64,000 bases of DNA from Phytopseudomonas straminea (GTDB lineage: Bacteria; Pseudomonadota; Gammaproteobacteria; Pseudomonadales; Pseudomonadaceae): contig NZ_FOMO01000001.1 of the NCBI RefSeq assembly GCF_900112645.1, forward strand, positions 434,001 through 498,000, given 5' to 3'. Every line of letters starts with the position of its first letter. The stretch's first letter is position 1. The position numbers and the translations under genes were made by a program. The notes beneath the pieces were generated by a model. The model was not told where the DNA came from and did not search any database. It was given only the letters and a program-made list of their open reading frames with translations. Shown piece after piece: positions 1 through 9,183 of the stretch.

Positions 1-300
1 GGCGCCATGACTACGAAGACGGCAATACGAAAACTTAGGGGTAAGGGTGAAACAGGTTGGACTGACTGCTGCGACAGGCAATAGGCATCGTTCGACTCTC
101 GGCATTGTTATTTTCGGCTCTGTAGGCCGTTGCTGTGGAATTTAACACAGCAGATTGCATGCCATGGACGACCAAAGTCGCATAAGCGCCAACATTTCAA
201 TATGTTACTGGCAAAATGACAGGAAGGGGCGTGCGCTCATCGATAAAAATGAGCGATTTTCCGCCGTATAAAAGCAAGGTTAAGGCGATATTCCGCCAAC
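1..300. other. Intergenic region, no gene recognised
   Basis: This stretch lies past the 3' end of the leftward diguanylate cyclase gene. It is visibly less GC-rich than the flanking coding DNA and has no reading frame with codon use like its neighbours. No clear hairpin with a T-run was found. It may hold the promoter or the end of a gene lying left of the window. Confidence 0.5.
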
Positions 301-1266
301 TCAGCTGGTGACGATCTGATTCTTGCCCTGACGCTTGGCCTGGTACATCGCCGCATCGGCCCGGGCGTATAGCACGTCCAGGCCTGGGTCCCCGCTGCGT
401 AACGTGGTCAGGCCCTGGCTAACGGTAATACCGAAGGTGGTGCCTTCATGGCTGAAAGACAGACGCTGAATTTCGCGTTGCAGGCGCTGGGCGATCTGCG
501 AGGCCAGCTCCGGCTCGCATCCCGGGAACAGCGCTGCGAACTCTTCACCTCCGATTCGTCCGAACAGGTCACCACGGCGCAGTACCGAACTGGCGCAATT
601 GGCCAGCTGCTGCAGCACCTGGTCGCCGACCTGGTGGCCGTAGGTGTCATTGATATGTTTGAAGTCGTCCAGGTCGAGCAGCAGGAAGGCCAGCGGCTGC
701 CCGTGGGTGCGCGCCAGCTCGAACTCGCTTTGCGCGCATTCGAAGAAGTGCCGACGGTTACTGCTCTGGGTCAGCACGTCGGTGGTGGCCAGGCGGTGCA
801 GCTCACCTTCGAGCTGCTTCTTCTCGGTGATATCTTCGGCAATACCGAAGATGATCGGCGACGCATGAGTTTCACTTTGTCTGCCGATAAAGCATTTGTC
901 GCTGAGCCAGCGAATCTCGCCGTCAGCGCGGATGATCCGGTATTCGCGAGCCTCCACGGCACCGGTCTCCAGCACCTTGGCCATGCTTTCGGCCGCGTAT
1001 TCCACATCATCGGGATAGATGCTGTTGCGCCACTCTCCATAGTCGGCCAGCAACAAGCCGGCCGAGCGTCCGAAAATCAACTCGTAAGCCGGGCTGACAT
1101 AGATGATCTGTTGAGCCTCCCAGTCGAACGCCCAGAGCACCGCATTGACGCTGCCCAGGAGCGTGCTGAACAGTTGCTCGCGCTCGCGCAGCCGGGTGCC
1201 TTCAGCACGGCTGTGCAGCAGAGCCAGGGTCAGCTCTTCCAGGTCAATAGCAGCGAGTTCATCCAT
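301..1266 (-). CDS. PAS-GGDEF diguanylate cyclase
   Basis: Predicted cytoplasmic diguanylate cyclase of 321 residues, making c-di-GMP from two GTP. A PAS/PAC sensor domain spans about residues 30-150, ending in a typical PAC tail (IAEDITEKKQ). The GGDEF domain follows, with the active-site variant GGEEF at 239-243. An RxxD inhibitory I-site (R230, D233) sits five residues upstream, so product inhibition is expected. There is no transmembrane segment and no EAL domain. The start is the first ATG of the frame. It is transcribed leftward, downstream of the desaturase gene but separated from it by a terminator, so it probably has its own promoter. The PAS ligand cannot be told from sequence. Confidence 0.93.
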   Translation of the reverse strand: MDELAAIDLEELTLALLHSRAEGTRLREREQLFSTLLGSVNAVLWAFDWEAQQIIYVSPAYELIFGRSAGLLLADYGEWRNSIYPDDVEYAAESMAKVLETGAVEAREYRIIRADGEIRWLSDKCFIGRQSETHASPIIFGIAEDITEKKQLEGELHRLATTDVLTQSSNRRHFFECAQSEFELARTHGQPLAFLLLDLDDFKHINDTYGHQVGDQVLQQLANCASSVLRRGDLFGRIGGEEFAALFPGCEPELASQIAQRLQREIQRLSFSHEGTTFGITVSQGLTTLRSGDPGLDVLYARADAAMYQAKRQGKNQIVTS

Positions 1267-1323
1267 ATACCGATCCAGAGCATTGGCCCCTTGCTTGCGG
1301 TTAAGGCCGCCAAGGAGAATCGA

Positions 1324-1349
1324 AAAAGCCCGCCGAATGGCGGGCTTTT
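1324..1349 (-). terminator. Rho-independent terminator of the desaturase gene
   Basis: A perfect 11-bp inverted repeat (AAAAGCCCGCC / GGCGGGCTTTT) with a 4-nt loop. Read on the minus strand it ends in a run of five T, matching a terminator for the leftward desaturase gene that ends at 1425. Confidence 0.85.
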
Positions 1350-1424
1350 GGGTGGCAGCCGGGTCACAACTATGACCATGGCTGCAGTGGGCGGTTCACC
1401 GACCTCCCGGCTTTGTGCGCTACA

Positions 1425-2609
1425 TCACGCGGCCACTGGGCGCAGAGAGTAGGTTTTCAACTGCTCGGCGAAATCACGCAGCGATTGAATGCCGCTCGCT
1501 TCGGCGTCGTGTACCCAGTGTTTGATCGCTTCGAGCATGTCATGACCATTGGCACTGGTACGCGCCCATATCAGTTGCAGTGCCAGGCGCTTCTCGTAGA
1601 TCACCTTGAGCGCTTGGCTGTGCGCCAGCATGGCGTCGATACGCACCTGCTGCTTGTCCTGCAGCAGACTCGGTTCACGAGAGAGCAGGCGCTTGGCCCG
1701 GCGAAACTGATGACGAACGGACTCGTCGGCCTTGGCCAGCTCCTGCTTGACCAGCGGCCCGATCACCAGCTTGCGGTACTGAGCCATGATCTGGAAACGG
1801 TTGTTGAGGATGGCCATGGCGGTATCCATGTCCAGAATCCCTTTGCCCGGCACGCGATGGGCAATCGGCGCAACGCGCTGAACCTTGGCCAGGCCCAGCA
1901 TGCTGAACAGCCGGATCCACGCCCAGCCCATGTCGAACTCCCAGCGTTTGACCGACAGCTTGGCGGAGTTGGGGTAGGTGTGGTGGTTGTTGTGCAGCTC
2001 CTCGCCGCCAACGATGATGCCCCAGGGCACCAGATTGGTGGCCGCGTCGCGGCATTCGAAGTTGCGATAACCGACGGCATGGCCCAGCCCGTTGATGACC
2101 CCGGCAGCCCAGAAGGGAATCCAGATCATCTGTACGGCCCAGACGGTCAGGCCCAAGGCGCCGAACAACAGCACATCGATGATCAGCATCAGCGACACGC
2201 CGCCAATCGGGAAGCGCGAATAGATGTTGCGCTCGATCCAGTCATCCGGGCAGTTCTTGCCGTAGATGCGCAGGGTGTCTTCGTTCTTCGCCTCTTCGGC
2301 ATACAGCTCGGCACCTTTGCGCATTACCGTGCCGAGGCCCTTCACAACCGGGCTGTGGGGGTCTTCGGCGGTTTCACATTTGGCGTGATGCTTGCGGTGG
2401 ATGGCCGTCCACTCGCGGGTATTCATGCCTGTGGTCATCCACAGCCAGAATCGGAAGAAGTGCTTGAGAGCAGGGTTCAGCTCCAGGGAGCGGTGCGCCG
2501 AATAACGGTGCAGATAGACCGTGACGGCTACGATGGTGATGTGAGTCAGCACCAGGGTGACGACGATGAGCTGCCAGACCGGCAGATCGAGAAAACCGTT
2601 GTACCACAT
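1425..2609 (-). CDS. desA: Membrane fatty acid desaturase (delta-9 type)
   Basis: Integral-membrane di-iron acyl desaturase of 394 residues that introduces a double bond into fatty acyl chains of membrane lipids. The three histidine boxes of the family are present: HRYSAH, HRKHH and HNNHH. Hydrophobic segments flank the boxes. The frame extends 28 codons upstream to 2693, but the start at 2609 (MWYNGFLDLP...) is chosen because family members begin there and an AGAGG motif precedes it. It is divergent from the GGDEF-EAL gene at 2773, with 163 bp between them. A similar desaturase (desA, PA0286) sits beside a PAS-GGDEF-EAL gene in P. aeruginosa. That link is recalled knowledge, not tested here. 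Confidence 0.9.
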   Translation of the reverse strand: MWYNGFLDLPVWQLIVVTLVLTHITIVAVTVYLHRYSAHRSLELNPALKHFFRFWLWMTTGMNTREWTAIHRKHHAKCETAEDPHSPVVKGLGTVMRKGAELYAEEAKNEDTLRIYGKNCPDDWIERNIYSRFPIGGVSLMLIIDVLLFGALGLTVWAVQMIWIPFWAAGVINGLGHAVGYRNFECRDAATNLVPWGIIVGGEELHNNHHTYPNSAKLSVKRWEFDMGWAWIRLFSMLGLAKVQRVAPIAHRVPGKGILDMDTAMAILNNRFQIMAQYRKLVIGPLVKQELAKADESVRHQFRRAKRLLSREPSLLQDKQQVRIDAMLAHSQALKVIYEKRLALQLIWARTSANGHDMLEAIKHWVHDAEASGIQSLRDFAEQLKTYSLRPVAA

Positions 2610-2772
2610 GGGCAGGGGTACCTCTTGCAGAGAAAAAGCGATGCGGACAAAGTGCCGCATCTCCATTATCAACACTCGCTGCTGGAAAACCACTTGGTCT
2701 TTTGGCTAAGGATGTTACAAGGATGCCCCCACGGATGATCTTTTCCCCCGAAAACCAAGCCAACCATTCCCC

Positions 2773-5034
2773 ATGAGCACTCGCCAGGGCGCACTGCGCC
2801 TGACTTTGAACTACCTGATCGCCGCCGGCCTGTGGATCGTGTTCAGCGACCTGCTACTGGCCTCGCTCGGTCTCACCGCCCGACAGGCGGAGCAGGTTCA
2901 GGTCTGGAAGGGTCTGGTGTTCGTGCTGCTGACCAGTGCCCTGCTGTACCTGACGATCAGTCGCCACCTGGAACGCCAGGCGAAGATCGGCACCGCGCTG
3001 CACGCCAGCGAAGAGCGACTCAGCCTGGCGCTGTCGGCCACCGAAGATGGTCTATGGGACTGGGATCTGATCCACCAGCGCGTGTATTACTCGCCGGCTT
3101 ATCACGCCCTGCTGGGCATGCACGATGGTGAGCTGAGCGCCGACCGCGACCATTGGCAAGAACTGCTGCATCCCGACGACCGCGCCGTTTATCAGCGCGT
3201 TCTCGACCAATTGATGCAGGCCAGCGAAGACAGCGCCTACGAAAACAGCTATCGCCTACGCCACCGTGACGGCAGCTACCGCTGGGTGCTGTCGCGCGGA
3301 CGGTTGCAGCTCGATACACAGGGGCGCCCTGCGCGCTTTATCGGCACGGTCAAGGACATCACCCAGCGCCGCGCCGATGCCGACAGTCTGCGCCAGGCGG
3401 CGGCGGTATTCGAATCCACCCAAGAAGGTGTGCTGGTCACCGATGCGCAGCAGACCATCGTGCACATCAACCCGGCGTTCAGTCGCATCACTGGCTACAG
3501 CGAAGCGGAAATCCTCGGCAAGCACCCGACCCTACTCAAGTCCGGTCGCCATGACGCGGCGTTTTACCAGCATCTCTGGCACACCCTGCAGACTCAGGGC
3601 ACCTGGAGCGGCGAGGTGTGGAACCGCCGCAAAAACGGCGAAATCTATCCGCAGTGGCAGTGCATCCGCACCATTCGTGGTGATAACGGCCTGCTCAGCC
3701 ATTACGTGGCGGTGTTCTCGGACATCACCGTGCTCAAGCATTCCCAGCATGAGCTTGATCACCTCGTCCACCATGATCCTCTGAGCGGCCTGCCCAACCG
3801 CCTGTTGTTCAGCGAGCGAGTCGAGCATGCCCTGCAGCGCGCCCAGCGTGATGAGGAGCGTGGCGCCGTGCTGGTCGTCGACCTAGATCACTTCAAGCAC
3901 ATCAACGAGAGCCTCGGCCACAACCTCGGCGACCTGCTGCTCAAGGCCACTGGTGAGCGACTAGCCAGCCAGTTGGGTAATGGCAGCACCCTGGCGCGCC
4001 TGGGTGGCGACGAGTTTGCCGTGCTCAGCGAAGACTGCGCCCAGGCCGAGCAGGCGGCGCAACTGGCACAGACACTGATCGATTGCCTGGACGCCCCCTT
4101 CCTGCTCGAAGGCCAGGAGCTGTTCATTTCCGCCAGTGTCGGTATCTGCCTGTATCCGAATGACGCCAACAGCGTCGATCAGGTGCTGCGTAACGTCGAC
4201 TCGGCGCTGTTCAAAGCCAAGAGCACTGGCCGTGGCGGCTTCGCGTTCTATGACCAGGAGCAGACCGAGTATGCCCGCCAACGTGTAGAGATGATCGCCG
4301 GCATGCGCCACGCCATCGAGAACAGCGAGCTGCGGGTGCATTACCAACCGCTTCACAGCCTGACCGACAACCAATTGATAGGGGTAGAGGCCCTGGTGCG
4401 CTGGCAGCACCCGCAACGCGGCCTGGTACCGCCCGGCGAATTCATCCCGATTGCCGAAGACAGCGGCATGATCGCCGCCATTGACGCCTGGGTGCTCGAA
4501 CAGGCGTGCCGGCAGATGGTCGCCTGGCGCAGCACCGGGCGTAGTCTGCAATTCGTCGCCGTGAATGTTTCCAGCCGCCTGTTCAGCCGCGGCGAACTGG
4601 ACCAGCGCGTCGCCCAGATACTGGCCAGCACCGGCCTGCCGGCCGGCTGCCTGGAACTGGAAGTGACGGAAAGTGCAGTGATGGACGACCCGGATCAGGC
4701 CCAGGCCTTGCTCGAACGCCTGCGCGGCCTGGGCGTGCGCCTGGCCATTGACGACTTTGGCACCGGCTACAGCTCGCTAGCGCGCTTGAAACGCCTGCCG
4801 GTGCACAAGCTCAAACTCGATCAAAGCTTCGTCGCCGGCCTGCCCGACGACAAGGACGACCTGGCGATCACCCGGGCGGTCATTGCCCTTGCCCACAGCA
4901 TGGAGATGAAGGTGCTCGCCGAAGGCGTGGAACGCGCCGAGCAGCTGGAGCGACTGCGCCAGCTGGGCTGTGACTACGTTCAGGGCTACTTCATTGGCCG
5001 GCCGGTGCCGGCGCAGGAGCTGCAACTGGCGTAA
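2773..5034 (+). CDS. Membrane PAS-PAS-GGDEF-EAL protein
   Basis: Predicted inner-membrane c-di-GMP enzyme of 753 residues. Two hydrophobic segments (about 11-33 and 46-65) anchor it. Two PAS/PAC domains follow (about 75-200 and 205-325). The GGDEF domain has an intact GGDEF motif at 411-415 but no RxxD I-site upstream of it. The EAL domain has EAL at 539-541 and the downstream motifs expected of an active phosphodiesterase (LEVTES, DDFGTGYSSL, LKLDQSFV, AEGVE). Both activities therefore look possible, and which dominates cannot be judged from sequence. It is divergent from desA. No strong Shine-Dalgarno sequence is visible before the ATG. Confidence 0.93.
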   Translation: MSTRQGALRLTLNYLIAAGLWIVFSDLLLASLGLTARQAEQVQVWKGLVFVLLTSALLYLTISRHLERQAKIGTALHASEERLSLALSATEDGLWDWDLIHQRVYYSPAYHALLGMHDGELSADRDHWQELLHPDDRAVYQRVLDQLMQASEDSAYENSYRLRHRDGSYRWVLSRGRLQLDTQGRPARFIGTVKDITQRRADADSLRQAAAVFESTQEGVLVTDAQQTIVHINPAFSRITGYSEAEILGKHPTLLKSGRHDAAFYQHLWHTLQTQGTWSGEVWNRRKNGEIYPQWQCIRTIRGDNGLLSHYVAVFSDITVLKHSQHELDHLVHHDPLSGLPNRLLFSERVEHALQRAQRDEERGAVLVVDLDHFKHINESLGHNLGDLLLKATGERLASQLGNGSTLARLGGDEFAVLSEDCAQAEQAAQLAQTLIDCLDAPFLLEGQELFISASVGICLYPNDANSVDQVLRNVDSALFKAKSTGRGGFAFYDQEQTEYARQRVEMIAGMRHAIENSELRVHYQPLHSLTDNQLIGVEALVRWQHPQRGLVPPGEFIPIAEDSGMIAAIDAWVLEQACRQMVAWRSTGRSLQFVAVNVSSRLFSRGELDQRVAQILASTGLPAGCLELEVTESAVMDDPDQAQALLERLRGLGVRLAIDDFGTGYSSLARLKRLPVHKLKLDQSFVAGLPDDKDDLAITRAVIALAHSMEMKVLAEGVERAEQLERLRQLGCDYVQGYFIGRPVPAQELQLA

Positions 5035-5058
5035 CTAGTGCCACGCTAGCAGTCCATT

Positions 5059-5736
5059 TCAGAACAGCGCCTTGCGCGCCTCACTGGTCAATACCTCATC
5101 CGGGCGCTGGCCGATGGCTTCCGCGACTTGATAGGCGCGCTGCACTGCCGAACGCTTGCCCATGCGCGCCAGCCAGGCGGCCATGTTGGGGAAATCCTCC
5201 AGGCGCTGGCGCTGCAGCTCCCAGCCCTTGGCCCAAGGATAGATGGCCATGTCGGCGATCGAGTAGTCGCCGGCCACGTACTCGCGCCCCTCGAGGCGAC
5301 GATCGAGCACACCGTACAGGCGCGCGGTCTCCTTCACGTAGCGGTCGATGGCATAGGGAATCTGCTCCGGCGCGAAGCGTACGAAGTGATGGTTCTGCCC
5401 CGCCATCGGGCCCAGGCCGCCCATCTGCCAGTGCAGCCACTGCTGCACCTCGACGCGCAGGCGTGGCTGCAGCGGCATGAAGCGCCCGATCTTGTCGGCC
5501 AGGTATTCAAGAATCGCCCCGGACTCGAACAGCGAAATCGGCTCGCCGCCGTCGCTGGGATTGTTGTCGACGATGGCCGGAATACGGTTGTTCGGCGCGA
5601 TCTTCAGGAACGCCGGCTCGAACTGCTGGCCTTCGCCGATATTGACCGGGTACACGTTGTACTCCAGCCCGCTCTCTTCGAGAAAGATGCTGATCTTGTG
5701 GCCATTGGGGGTCGTCCAGTAATGGAGATCGATCAT
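5059..5736 (-). CDS. yfcG: YfcG-type glutathione transferase / disulfide reductase
   Basis: Cytosolic glutathione S-transferase of 225 residues, closest in sequence to the Nu-class YfcG group, which reduces disulfides with glutathione. The N-terminal thioredoxin-like domain carries the YfcG signature TTPNGHKI with T9 and N11, then the cis-Pro region NNRIPAIVD and the glutathione-binding FESGAILEYLA. The helical C-terminal domain contains GGLGPMAGQNHHF and the N-cap motif region YSIADMAIYPW. An AGGAG ribosome site lies six bases before the ATG. It converges on the GGDEF-EAL gene (24-bp gap) and is divergent from the YccS gene. Confidence 0.92.
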   Translation of the reverse strand: MIDLHYWTTPNGHKISIFLEESGLEYNVYPVNIGEGQQFEPAFLKIAPNNRIPAIVDNNPSDGGEPISLFESGAILEYLADKIGRFMPLQPRLRVEVQQWLHWQMGGLGPMAGQNHHFVRFAPEQIPYAIDRYVKETARLYGVLDRRLEGREYVAGDYSIADMAIYPWAKGWELQRQRLEDFPNMAAWLARMGKRSAVQRAYQVAEAIGQRPDEVLTSEARKALF

Positions 5737-5958
5737 GGGGCGCTCCTGTCGATGATGGCGTGCAATGAGTAAAACTTTGGAGCCAGGCGCTGCAAGCAGA
5801 GTTCAGCCCTAGTGACCGAGACGCTGCACCCGTCGTCAGCGTGCGCGGCTCGGCGTATCACGCAAGCGCCGCTCGCACTGAACGATGCCAGCAAGGCACA
5901 ATCGAAACGCCGCGTTGAGCCCCAATCAGTCACCTCACCCGTACAGGTCGCGATCCGG

Positions 5959-8148
5959 ATGCCGTCTTCCTCCTTGCGCCACTCGCTGCGCCGCCTCTGG
6001 GCGCTGGACAAGTTCAGCTACAGCCTGCGGGTATTCATCGCCTTGGGTGGCAGCCTGGCGCTGTGCTGGCATCAGGGCTGGATGCACAGCCTGATTCCGC
6101 TGTTTCTCGGTGTGATCGCCAGCGCCCTGGCCGAGACCGACGACAGCTGGCAGGGCCGGCTGACCGCCCTGCTGGTCACCCTGGGCTGTTTCAGCGCTGC
6201 GGCCTATACGGTCGAATTCCTGTTCCCCTACCCCTGGCTGTTCGTCACCGCTCTCGCGCTCTCCGCCTTTTCCCTGACGATGCTCGGCGCCCTCGGCGAA
6301 CGCTTCGCCACCCTCGGCTCGGCCACGCTGATTCTGGCGGTGTACAGCATGATCGGTGTGGAACAGCGCGGCGGCGTTGCCGGGTTGTGGATGGAGCCGC
6401 TGCTGCTGGTGGCGGGCGCCGCCTGGTACGGGGTGCTCTCGGTACTGTGGCATGCGTTGTTCGCCCACCAGCCGGTGCAGCAGAGCCTGGCCCGGCTGTT
6501 CCGCGAGCTGGGGCTCTACCTCAAGCTCAAGGCCGCGCTGTTCGAGCCGCTGCGTCAGCTGGACGTGGAAGCCCGGCGCCTGGACCTGGCCAAGCAGAAT
6601 GGTCGGGTGGTGGCGGCGCTCAACGCCACCAAGGAAATCATCCTGCACCGGGTCGGCAATGGTCGTCCCGGCCCCAAGGTCAGCCGCTACCTGAAGCTGT
6701 ACTTTCTCGCCCAGGACATTCACGAGCGCGCCAGCTCCTCGCACTATCCCTACAACGCCCTGGCTGAAGCCTTCTTCCACAGCGACGTGATGTTCCGCTG
6801 CCAGCGCCTGCTGCGTCTGCATGGCAAGGCCTGCCATGCGCTGGCCCAGGCCATCGAGCTGCGCCAGCCATTCGAGTACGGCGAGCAGTACAGCCAGGCC
6901 CAGGCCGACCTGCAAGCCTCCCTGGAACACCTGCGCATCCAGAGCAACCCGGCGTGGAAGCACCTGCTGCGCTCGCTCGGCGCCCTGGCCGGCAACCTTG
7001 GCACCCTAGATCGCCTGCTCGGCAGCGCCAGCAACCCCGACGCCCTCGCCGAGGAGCAGGACAGCTCGCTGCTCGACCGCGAACCGCAGTCACTACGCGA
7101 TGTGTGGGAGCGCATCCGCCTGCAGCTCACGCCCACTTCGCTGCTGTTCCGCCACGCCCTGCGCCTGTCCATAGCCCTGGCTGCCGGTTACGGCGTGCTG
7201 CACTGGATTCACCCGACCCAGGGCTACTGGATCCTGCTCACCACCCTGTTCGTCTGCCAGCCCAACTACGGCGCCACGCGCATGAAGCTGGTGCAGCGCA
7301 TCGTCGGCACCGTGCTCGGCCTGCTGCTGGGCTGGGCGCTGATCGACCTGTTCCCAGCGCAGCTGGTCCAGGCGTTCTTCGCCGTCGCCGCCGGCGTGGT
7401 GTTCTTCGCCACCCGCTCCAGTCGCTACACCGTGGCTACCGCGGCGATCACCCTGATGGTGCTGTTCTGCTTCAACCAAGTGGGCGACGGCTACGGGCTG
7501 ATCCTGCCGCGCCTGTTCGATACCCTGCTCGGCAGCCTGATCGCCGGCCTAGCGGTGTTCCTGATCCTGCCGGACTGGCAGGGCCGCCGACTCAATCGCG
7601 TGGTGGCCAACACCCTGAGCTGCAACAGCACCTACCTGCGGCAGATCATGCGCCAATACGCCGAAGGCAAACGCGACGACCTCGCCTATCGCCTGGCCCG
7701 GCGCAATGCCCACAATGCCGATGCGGCGCTGTCGACCACCCTTGGCAACATGCTGATGGAGCCGGGACACTTCCGGAAGGAGGCGGATATCGGCTTTCGC
7801 TTTCTGGTGCTCTCCCACACCCTGCTCAGCTACCTGTCGGGGCTCGGTGCGCACCGTGGCGAGGCGCTTTTGGCCGACGAGCAGAACGAACTGCCGGCCA
7901 TTGCCTTGCGCCTGGCAGACAGCCTCGACGAGATTGCCCGCGGCCTCAGCGAACAGACGCCGGTGGCCATCCAGAGTGACCATGAGGATCGCCTTGCCAG
8001 CAGCCTGGAGCAGATGCCCGATGACTTGGACGACGCCCAGCGCCTGGTGCAAACCCAGCTGTCGCTGATCGCCCGCCAGCTCGGCCCACTACGCACCCTG
8101 GCGGCGCACTTGCTGAAGAACCGCGAAAAGCCGGCAGTCGGGGTCTGA
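5959..8148 (+). CDS. yccS: YccS-type FUSC-family inner membrane protein
   Basis: Large inner-membrane protein of 729 residues of the YccS/YhfK branch of the FUSC superfamily. It has two multi-helix membrane blocks (about residues 25-170 and 400-520) separated by a long cytoplasmic domain and followed by a cytoplasmic tail. Distant relatives act in aromatic acid efflux, but the role of YccS itself is not settled. The frame is open from 5812, but family proteins start at MPSSSLRHSLRRLW, which corresponds to 5959. The extra 49 codons look like upstream non-coding sequence. The stop is only five bases before the next ATG, so the two genes are probably co-transcribed. Confidence 0.88.
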   Translation: MPSSSLRHSLRRLWALDKFSYSLRVFIALGGSLALCWHQGWMHSLIPLFLGVIASALAETDDSWQGRLTALLVTLGCFSAAAYTVEFLFPYPWLFVTALALSAFSLTMLGALGERFATLGSATLILAVYSMIGVEQRGGVAGLWMEPLLLVAGAAWYGVLSVLWHALFAHQPVQQSLARLFRELGLYLKLKAALFEPLRQLDVEARRLDLAKQNGRVVAALNATKEIILHRVGNGRPGPKVSRYLKLYFLAQDIHERASSSHYPYNALAEAFFHSDVMFRCQRLLRLHGKACHALAQAIELRQPFEYGEQYSQAQADLQASLEHLRIQSNPAWKHLLRSLGALAGNLGTLDRLLGSASNPDALAEEQDSSLLDREPQSLRDVWERIRLQLTPTSLLFRHALRLSIALAAGYGVLHWIHPTQGYWILLTTLFVCQPNYGATRMKLVQRIVGTVLGLLLGWALIDLFPAQLVQAFFAVAAGVVFFATRSSRYTVATAAITLMVLFCFNQVGDGYGLILPRLFDTLLGSLIAGLAVFLILPDWQGRRLNRVVANTLSCNSTYLRQIMRQYAEGKRDDLAYRLARRNAHNADAALSTTLGNMLMEPGHFRKEADIGFRFLVLSHTLLSYLSGLGAHRGEALLADEQNELPAIALRLADSLDEIARGLSEQTPVAIQSDHEDRLASSLEQMPDDLDDAQRLVQTQLSLIARQLGPLRTLAAHLLKNREKPAVGV

Positions 8149-8153
8149 CCGCC

Positions 8154-8636
8154 ATGGACAAGCAGGCTATCGTGCAGCAGGTCATCGAACGGCTCGGTCT
8201 GGAACTGCAGGCAGCCGAACAGGCAGCGCGGGTCGCCCATGAAACGGCCACCCATGAAGAGAACATCGCCGAGAACAAATACGACACCCTCGGGCTGGAA
8301 GCCGCCTACCTGGCCGCCGGGCAGGCTCGCCGCGTGGAAGAGATCGGCCAGCGCCTGCGCGTCTGGCGCCAGCTGCAGGTGCGCCCCTATGACGATGCCC
8401 AGGGCATTCGGCTGACCAGCCTGGTACTGCTGGCCGACGAAAACGACCAGCAGCAATGGCTGTTTCTCGGCCCGGAAGGCGCGGCGATCAAGGTGCAGGT
8501 CGAGCAGCGCGCGATTCTCGTGCTGAGCCCGGATGCACCGCTCGGCCAGCGTCTGCTGGGACGGCACATCGGTGACGAAATCGAGCTGACCGTCGCCGGC
8601 CGCTCGCAGCATCACGAAATCATCGAAGCCTATTGA
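8154..8636 (+). CDS. GreA/GreB-like transcription factor domain protein
   Basis: Protein of 160 residues with a charged helical N-terminal part (about 1-75) and a C-terminal part (about 85-155) resembling the GreA/GreB C-terminal domain, including the stretch SPDAPLGQRLLGRHIGDEIEL typical of that FKBP-like fold. Gre factors bind in the RNA polymerase secondary channel and stimulate transcript cleavage. Related proteins that share only this domain (such as Rnk or Gfh types) can act differently, so the exact role is open. It follows the yccS gene by five bases and overlaps the convergent YgjP-like gene by seven bases at the 3' ends. Confidence 0.75.
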   Translation: MDKQAIVQQVIERLGLELQAAEQAARVAHETATHEENIAENKYDTLGLEAAYLAAGQARRVEEIGQRLRVWRQLQVRPYDDAQGIRLTSLVLLADENDQQQWLFLGPEGAAIKVQVEQRAILVLSPDAPLGQRLLGRHIGDEIELTVAGRSQHHEIIEAY

Positions 8637-9136
8637 GGCGTACCAGCCTGCAGATCACGCCAGGTTAGATACAGGCGCAGGTCGAACTCCAGTTGCTGAT
8701 AGTCCGGCAGCATGTATTCGCAGAGTTTGTAGAACGCCTTGTTGTGATCGCTTTCCTTCAGGTGCGCCAGCTCGTGCACCACGATCATCTGCAGGAACTG
8801 CGGCGCCGCCTCGCGAAACAGCGAGGCGACGCGAATCTCCTTCTTGGCCTTGAGCTTGCCGCCCTGCACCCGAGAGATACTGGTGTGCAGGCCGAGGGCG
8901 CGATGGGTCAGGTCTAAACGGTTGTCGAACAGCACCTTGTCGATGGCCGGCGCATTCTTCAGGTGTTCCTGCTTGAGCGCCATGACGTAGACGTACAGCG
9001 CCTTGTCGCTCTGGATCCCGTGGCGGCCCTGATAGCGCTGCGCCAGGTAATCGCCCAGGCGCTCGCCCGCAATCATCTGGCGGACTTGCTCCTGCAAGGA
9101 GGCGGGATAACCCTGGAGGTATTTGAGGGGTGTCAT
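8630..9136 (-). CDS. YgjP-like zinc metalloprotein (DUF45/M48-like)
   Basis: Predicted metal-dependent hydrolase of 168 residues in the YgjP/DUF45 group. It contains HELAHLKESDHNKAF at 121-135: HExxH (H121, E122, H125) plus a third histidine at 131, the zinc-binding arrangement of this family. It is shorter than E. coli YgjP and begins directly before the conserved C-terminal half, so it may be a short subfamily member. No signal peptide or membrane segment is seen, so it is probably cytoplasmic. Its 3' end overlaps the convergent Gre-like gene by seven bases. Substrate unknown. Confidence 0.8.
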   Translation of the reverse strand: MTPLKYLQGYPASLQEQVRQMIAGERLGDYLAQRYQGRHGIQSDKALYVYVMALKQEHLKNAPAIDKVLFDNRLDLTHRALGLHTSISRVQGGKLKAKKEIRVASLFREAAPQFLQMIVVHELAHLKESDHNKAFYKLCEYMLPDYQQLEFDLRLYLTWRDLQAGTPQ

Positions 9137-9183
9137 GGCGGTACGGCAGGTCGGACTTGGCGGTCAATTATGCCGCACCTGCA

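Noticed and set aside
448..1452. Plus-strand frame of 334 codons opposite the diguanylate cyclase
   Set aside because: The minus strand encodes clear PAS and GGDEF motifs. The plus frame crosses the desaturase terminator and has no homology.
1413..2738. Plus-strand frame of 441 codons opposite the desaturase
   Set aside because: Three histidine boxes on the minus strand identify the real gene; the plus frame is Gln/His-rich shadow sequence.
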